Below, in pieces: positions 6,256 to 7,894 of a stretch of 7,894 bases of DNA. Position numbers and translations under genes: made by a program. The notes under the pieces are model-generated. The model was not told the origin of the DNA and did not search any database. It saw only the letters and a program-made list of their open reading frames with translations. Source of the DNA: Psychrosphaera sp. (GTDB lineage: Bacteria; Pseudomonadota; Gammaproteobacteria; Enterobacterales; Alteromonadaceae); the NCBI GenBank assembly GCA_028098005.1, contig JAOHFM010000056.1, positions 1-7,894 of the forward strand. The letters are read 5' to 3'. Position 1 is the stretch's first letter; the number at the start of each line of letters is the position of its first letter.

Positions 6256-7383
6256 ATGAAAGTTTTGGTTGTTGTAACATCGGCACTTAGTGTGGAAAGC
6301 TTTTTAGAAGGTCAGTTTAAAGCATTTGTTGAAGACGGCATTGATGTGCATTTAGCGGTTAACCTAAAAACGGTTAGCCGTGAGGTGCCTGTTGGCGTGA
6401 CGGTTCATGATATGGGCTTTAAACGAGAAGTGAGCCCAATTCAAGACATGAAGTCTTTGTTAAAGCTTATTTGGCTAATAAACAAAATTTCTCCAGACAT
6501 TGTTCATACCCACACCCCTAAAGCTTCACTGCTTGGCTGTTTGGCCGCTCGGCTCTGCAATGTAAAAGCGATTGTTTATCATTTGCATGGTTTAGTATCT
6601 ATAGAGGCTGGTGTTGAAAAAAAGTCACTGGTGAGCTTTGTTGAGCGTTTACCATTTAAACTGTCCACCCATGTGCTTTGCGTGAGTTCAAGCTTGCAAC
6701 AATGGGTTGTTAATAAAGGTTATTGCTCGAGCGCTAAAATTTCCACGTTGGCTCAAGGCTCTATATGTGGCGTGGACGTAAAAGAAAAGTTCAATATAGA
6801 CAAGGTTAACGCTCAACCTTCAGTGATTGATAGATCACAAATGAAAGAGTTTGTGGTGGGTTACGCAGGAAGGGTGTGTGAAGACAAAGGCTTGGATGAC
6901 TTTTTAAAGGTAATTGAAGCGCTAAATGCTAAGTCGCCTGTATTTACCGGCCTAATTGTTGGGCCTATTGAAGATGACAAATACAACAACCTCAATGAGC
7001 TGCCGAATATAATTCATGTTGGCCATGTTCAAAATGTAAATGAGTATATGGTGAATTTTGATGTGCTGTTATTGCTGTCAAAACGAGAAGGCTTTGGCTT
7101 AGTAGCTGCAGAGGCAAATGCGTTAGAAGTGCCGGTTGTGTGCTACCAAATTCCTGGTTTAGAAGACGCCGTTGGCGCAGGCGAAACTGCGACCGTGGTG
7201 GAGTATCAAAGGCTTGAAGAGGCCACGAACGCCGTGTGGGCGTATTACCAAGATAATGAATTGAAGAAACGACATGGCAAGGCGGGGAAAACAAGAGTGA
7301 CAGAGCGGTATAACCCAGAGGTACTTACTGCGTGTCAAATTGATTTTTATAAATCAATATCAAGCAAAAGGGTGATTAAGTGA
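6256..7383 (+). CDS. GT4-family glycosyltransferase, PglA-like
   Basis: Retaining GT-B glycosyltransferase, 375 residues, probably acting at the cytoplasmic face of the inner membrane on the lipid-linked sugar. The N-terminal domain opens with [20 protein letters not shown] and has [20 protein letters not shown] (81-100) followed by YHLHGL (108-113), a pattern common in enzymes that add the second sugar next to PglC-type transferases (PglA/WbpH group). The donor half contains [11 protein letters not shown] (202-212), LIVGPIEDD (233-241) and the E-x7-E motif Glu278 to Glu286 (EGFGLVAAE), then [14 protein letters not shown] (293-306). In the interdomain GSICGVD (168-174) the residue before Gly172 is Cys, where relatives usually have Asn. 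The ATG directly follows the TAA of the kinase-like gene. AAGG at 6238-6241 is 14 bases away, so translation probably relies on coupling. The end overlaps the phosphoglycosyl transferase by GTGA. That pairing suggests it adds the second sugar, but donor specificity is inference. Confidence 0.88.
   Translation: MKVLVVVTSALSVESFLEGQFKAFVEDGIDVHLAVNLKTVSREVPVGVTVHDMGFKREVSPIQDMKSLLKLIWLINKISPDIVHTHTPKASLLGCLAARLCNVKAIVYHLHGLVSIEAGVEKKSLVSFVERLPFKLSTHVLCVSSSLQQWVVNKGYCSSAKISTLAQGSICGVDVKEKFNIDKVNAQPSVIDRSQMKEFVVGYAGRVCEDKGLDDFLKVIEALNAKSPVFTGLIVGPIEDDKYNNLNELPNIIHVGHVQNVNEYMVNFDVLLLLSKREGFGLVAAEANALEVPVVCYQIPGLEDAVGAGETATVVEYQRLEEATNAVWAYYQDNELKKRHGKAGKTRVTERYNPEVLTACQIDFYKSISSKRVIK
7366..7372 (+). 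promoter_or_regulatory. Ribosome binding site deciding the GTG start of the phosphoglycosyl transferase
   Basis: AAAAGGG ends seven bases before the GTG at 7380, within the last codons of the upstream glycosyltransferase. It supports a GTG start with a GTGA overlap. Confidence 0.65.
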
Positions 7384-7894
7384 AAAGGGTATTTGATTTC
7401 AGTTGTGCGTTTATTGGGTTAATAATTTGCTTGCCTGTATTGCTAATATTGGCGGTGCTGATCCGTGTAAAGTTGGGCTCTCCAATACTGTTTACCCAAA
7501 GTCGCCCTGGGCTTAATGGGCAAGTTTTTAAGATGATTAAGTTTCGTTCTATGACAGATGAAGCCGATGAGTCTGGTCAGTTAAAGCCCGACTCTGAGCG
7601 ATTAACTCAGTTTGGTCGCTTTCTTCGCTCAACCAGTTTAGATGAGTTACCAGGTTTGTTTAATGTGTTAAATGGCAATATGAGCCTAGTAGGACCACGA
7701 CCGTTACTTGTGGAATATTTACCGCTTTATAGTGAACAACAATCTCGCCGACATGACGTTAAGCCAGGAATAACAGGCTGGGCTCAGGTTAATGGCCGAA
7801 ATACTATTGATTGGCAAACCAAGTTTGAGTTGGATGTTTGGTATGTAGACAACAAGAGCTTTTGGCTAGATATAAAAATCTTGTTTTTAACGGT
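7380..7894 (+). CDS. Undecaprenyl-phosphate sugar phosphotransferase, PglC/WcaJ-type (3' end outside window)
   Basis: Monotopic phosphoglycosyl transferase of the bacterial sugar transferase family. It transfers a sugar 1-phosphate from a UDP-sugar to undecaprenyl phosphate, starting repeat-unit synthesis at the inner membrane. I translate 171 codons before the window ends. The order is [10 protein letters not shown], a hydrophobic re-entrant helix (about 8-29), QSRPGLNG (40-47), KFRSM (54-58), the catalytic SLDELPGL (86-93, Asp88-Glu89), SLVGPRPLL (102-110), [13 protein letters not shown] (128-140) and [13 protein letters not shown] (155-167). There is no N-terminal multi-helix domain as in full-length WcaJ/WbaP, so this is the small PglC-like form of about 200 residues and only its last 20-30 residues should be missing. 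GTG at 7380 is the start; it overlaps the previous stop by 4 bases and has AAAAGGG seven bases upstream. The motifs make the family certain. Whether the first sugar is diNAcBac, GalNAc, GlcNAc, galactose or glucose is not decidable here. Confidence 0.95.
   Translation, partial: MKRVFDFSCAFIGLIICLPVLLILAVLIRVKLGSPILFTQSRPGLNGQVFKMIKFRSMTDEADESGQLKPDSERLTQFGRFLRSTSLDELPGLFNVLNGNMSLVGPRPLLVEYLPLYSEQQSRRHDVKPGITGWAQVNGRNTIDWQTKFELDVWYVDNKSFWLDIKILFLT

Noticed and set aside
6992..7294. Minus-strand open frame of 100 codons inside the PglA-like gene
   Set aside because: Antisense to the E-x7-E region; composition rich in Pro, His, Arg and Gln fits the reverse complement of a coding region rather than a gene.

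Overview
The window is a surface-polysaccharide locus from a Gram-negative gammaproteobacterium. GalU matches the enterobacterial enzyme nearly motif for motif and has the same 302-residue length. The moderately AT-rich DNA and codon use would suit a marine Alteromonadales-type genome, but that placement is inference and I cannot name a genus.

Layout. Positions 1 to about 392 (minus strand) hold the decayed remains of an IS3-family transposase (OrfB), which continues past the left edge. It has several in-frame stops and a lost catalytic aspartate. A perfect 8-bp stem at 454-476 separates it from galU (497-1405, minus). A 153-base divergent intergenic region follows. From there six plus-strand genes run to the right edge, joined by 11-, 4-, 4-, 0- and 4-base junctions: a Wzx-type flippase (1559-2860), a Wzy-type polymerase (2850-3989, GTG start), a GT4 glycosyltransferase (3986-5155, TTG start), an HPr-kinase-like P-loop protein (5152-6255), a second, PglA-like GT4 glycosyltransferase (6256-7383), and the first 171 codons of a PglC/WcaJ-type phosphoglycosyl transferase (from 7380, GTG start) cut by the window end.

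How they fit. The phosphoglycosyl transferase should place the first sugar phosphate on undecaprenyl phosphate. The two GT4 enzymes would extend it in the cytoplasm, the flippase would move the lipid-linked unit across the inner membrane, and the polymerase would join units in the periplasm. GalU supplies UDP-glucose. Together this is a Wzx/Wzy-dependent capsule, O-antigen or exopolysaccharide locus; sugar-precursor and export genes presumably lie to the right.

The part without an obvious textbook role is the HprK-like protein, tightly embedded between the two glycosyltransferases with no HPr gene in view. It is the best candidate for undescribed biology here. The IS3 relic is the other item easily missed, because stops break it into pieces too short to call as genes.
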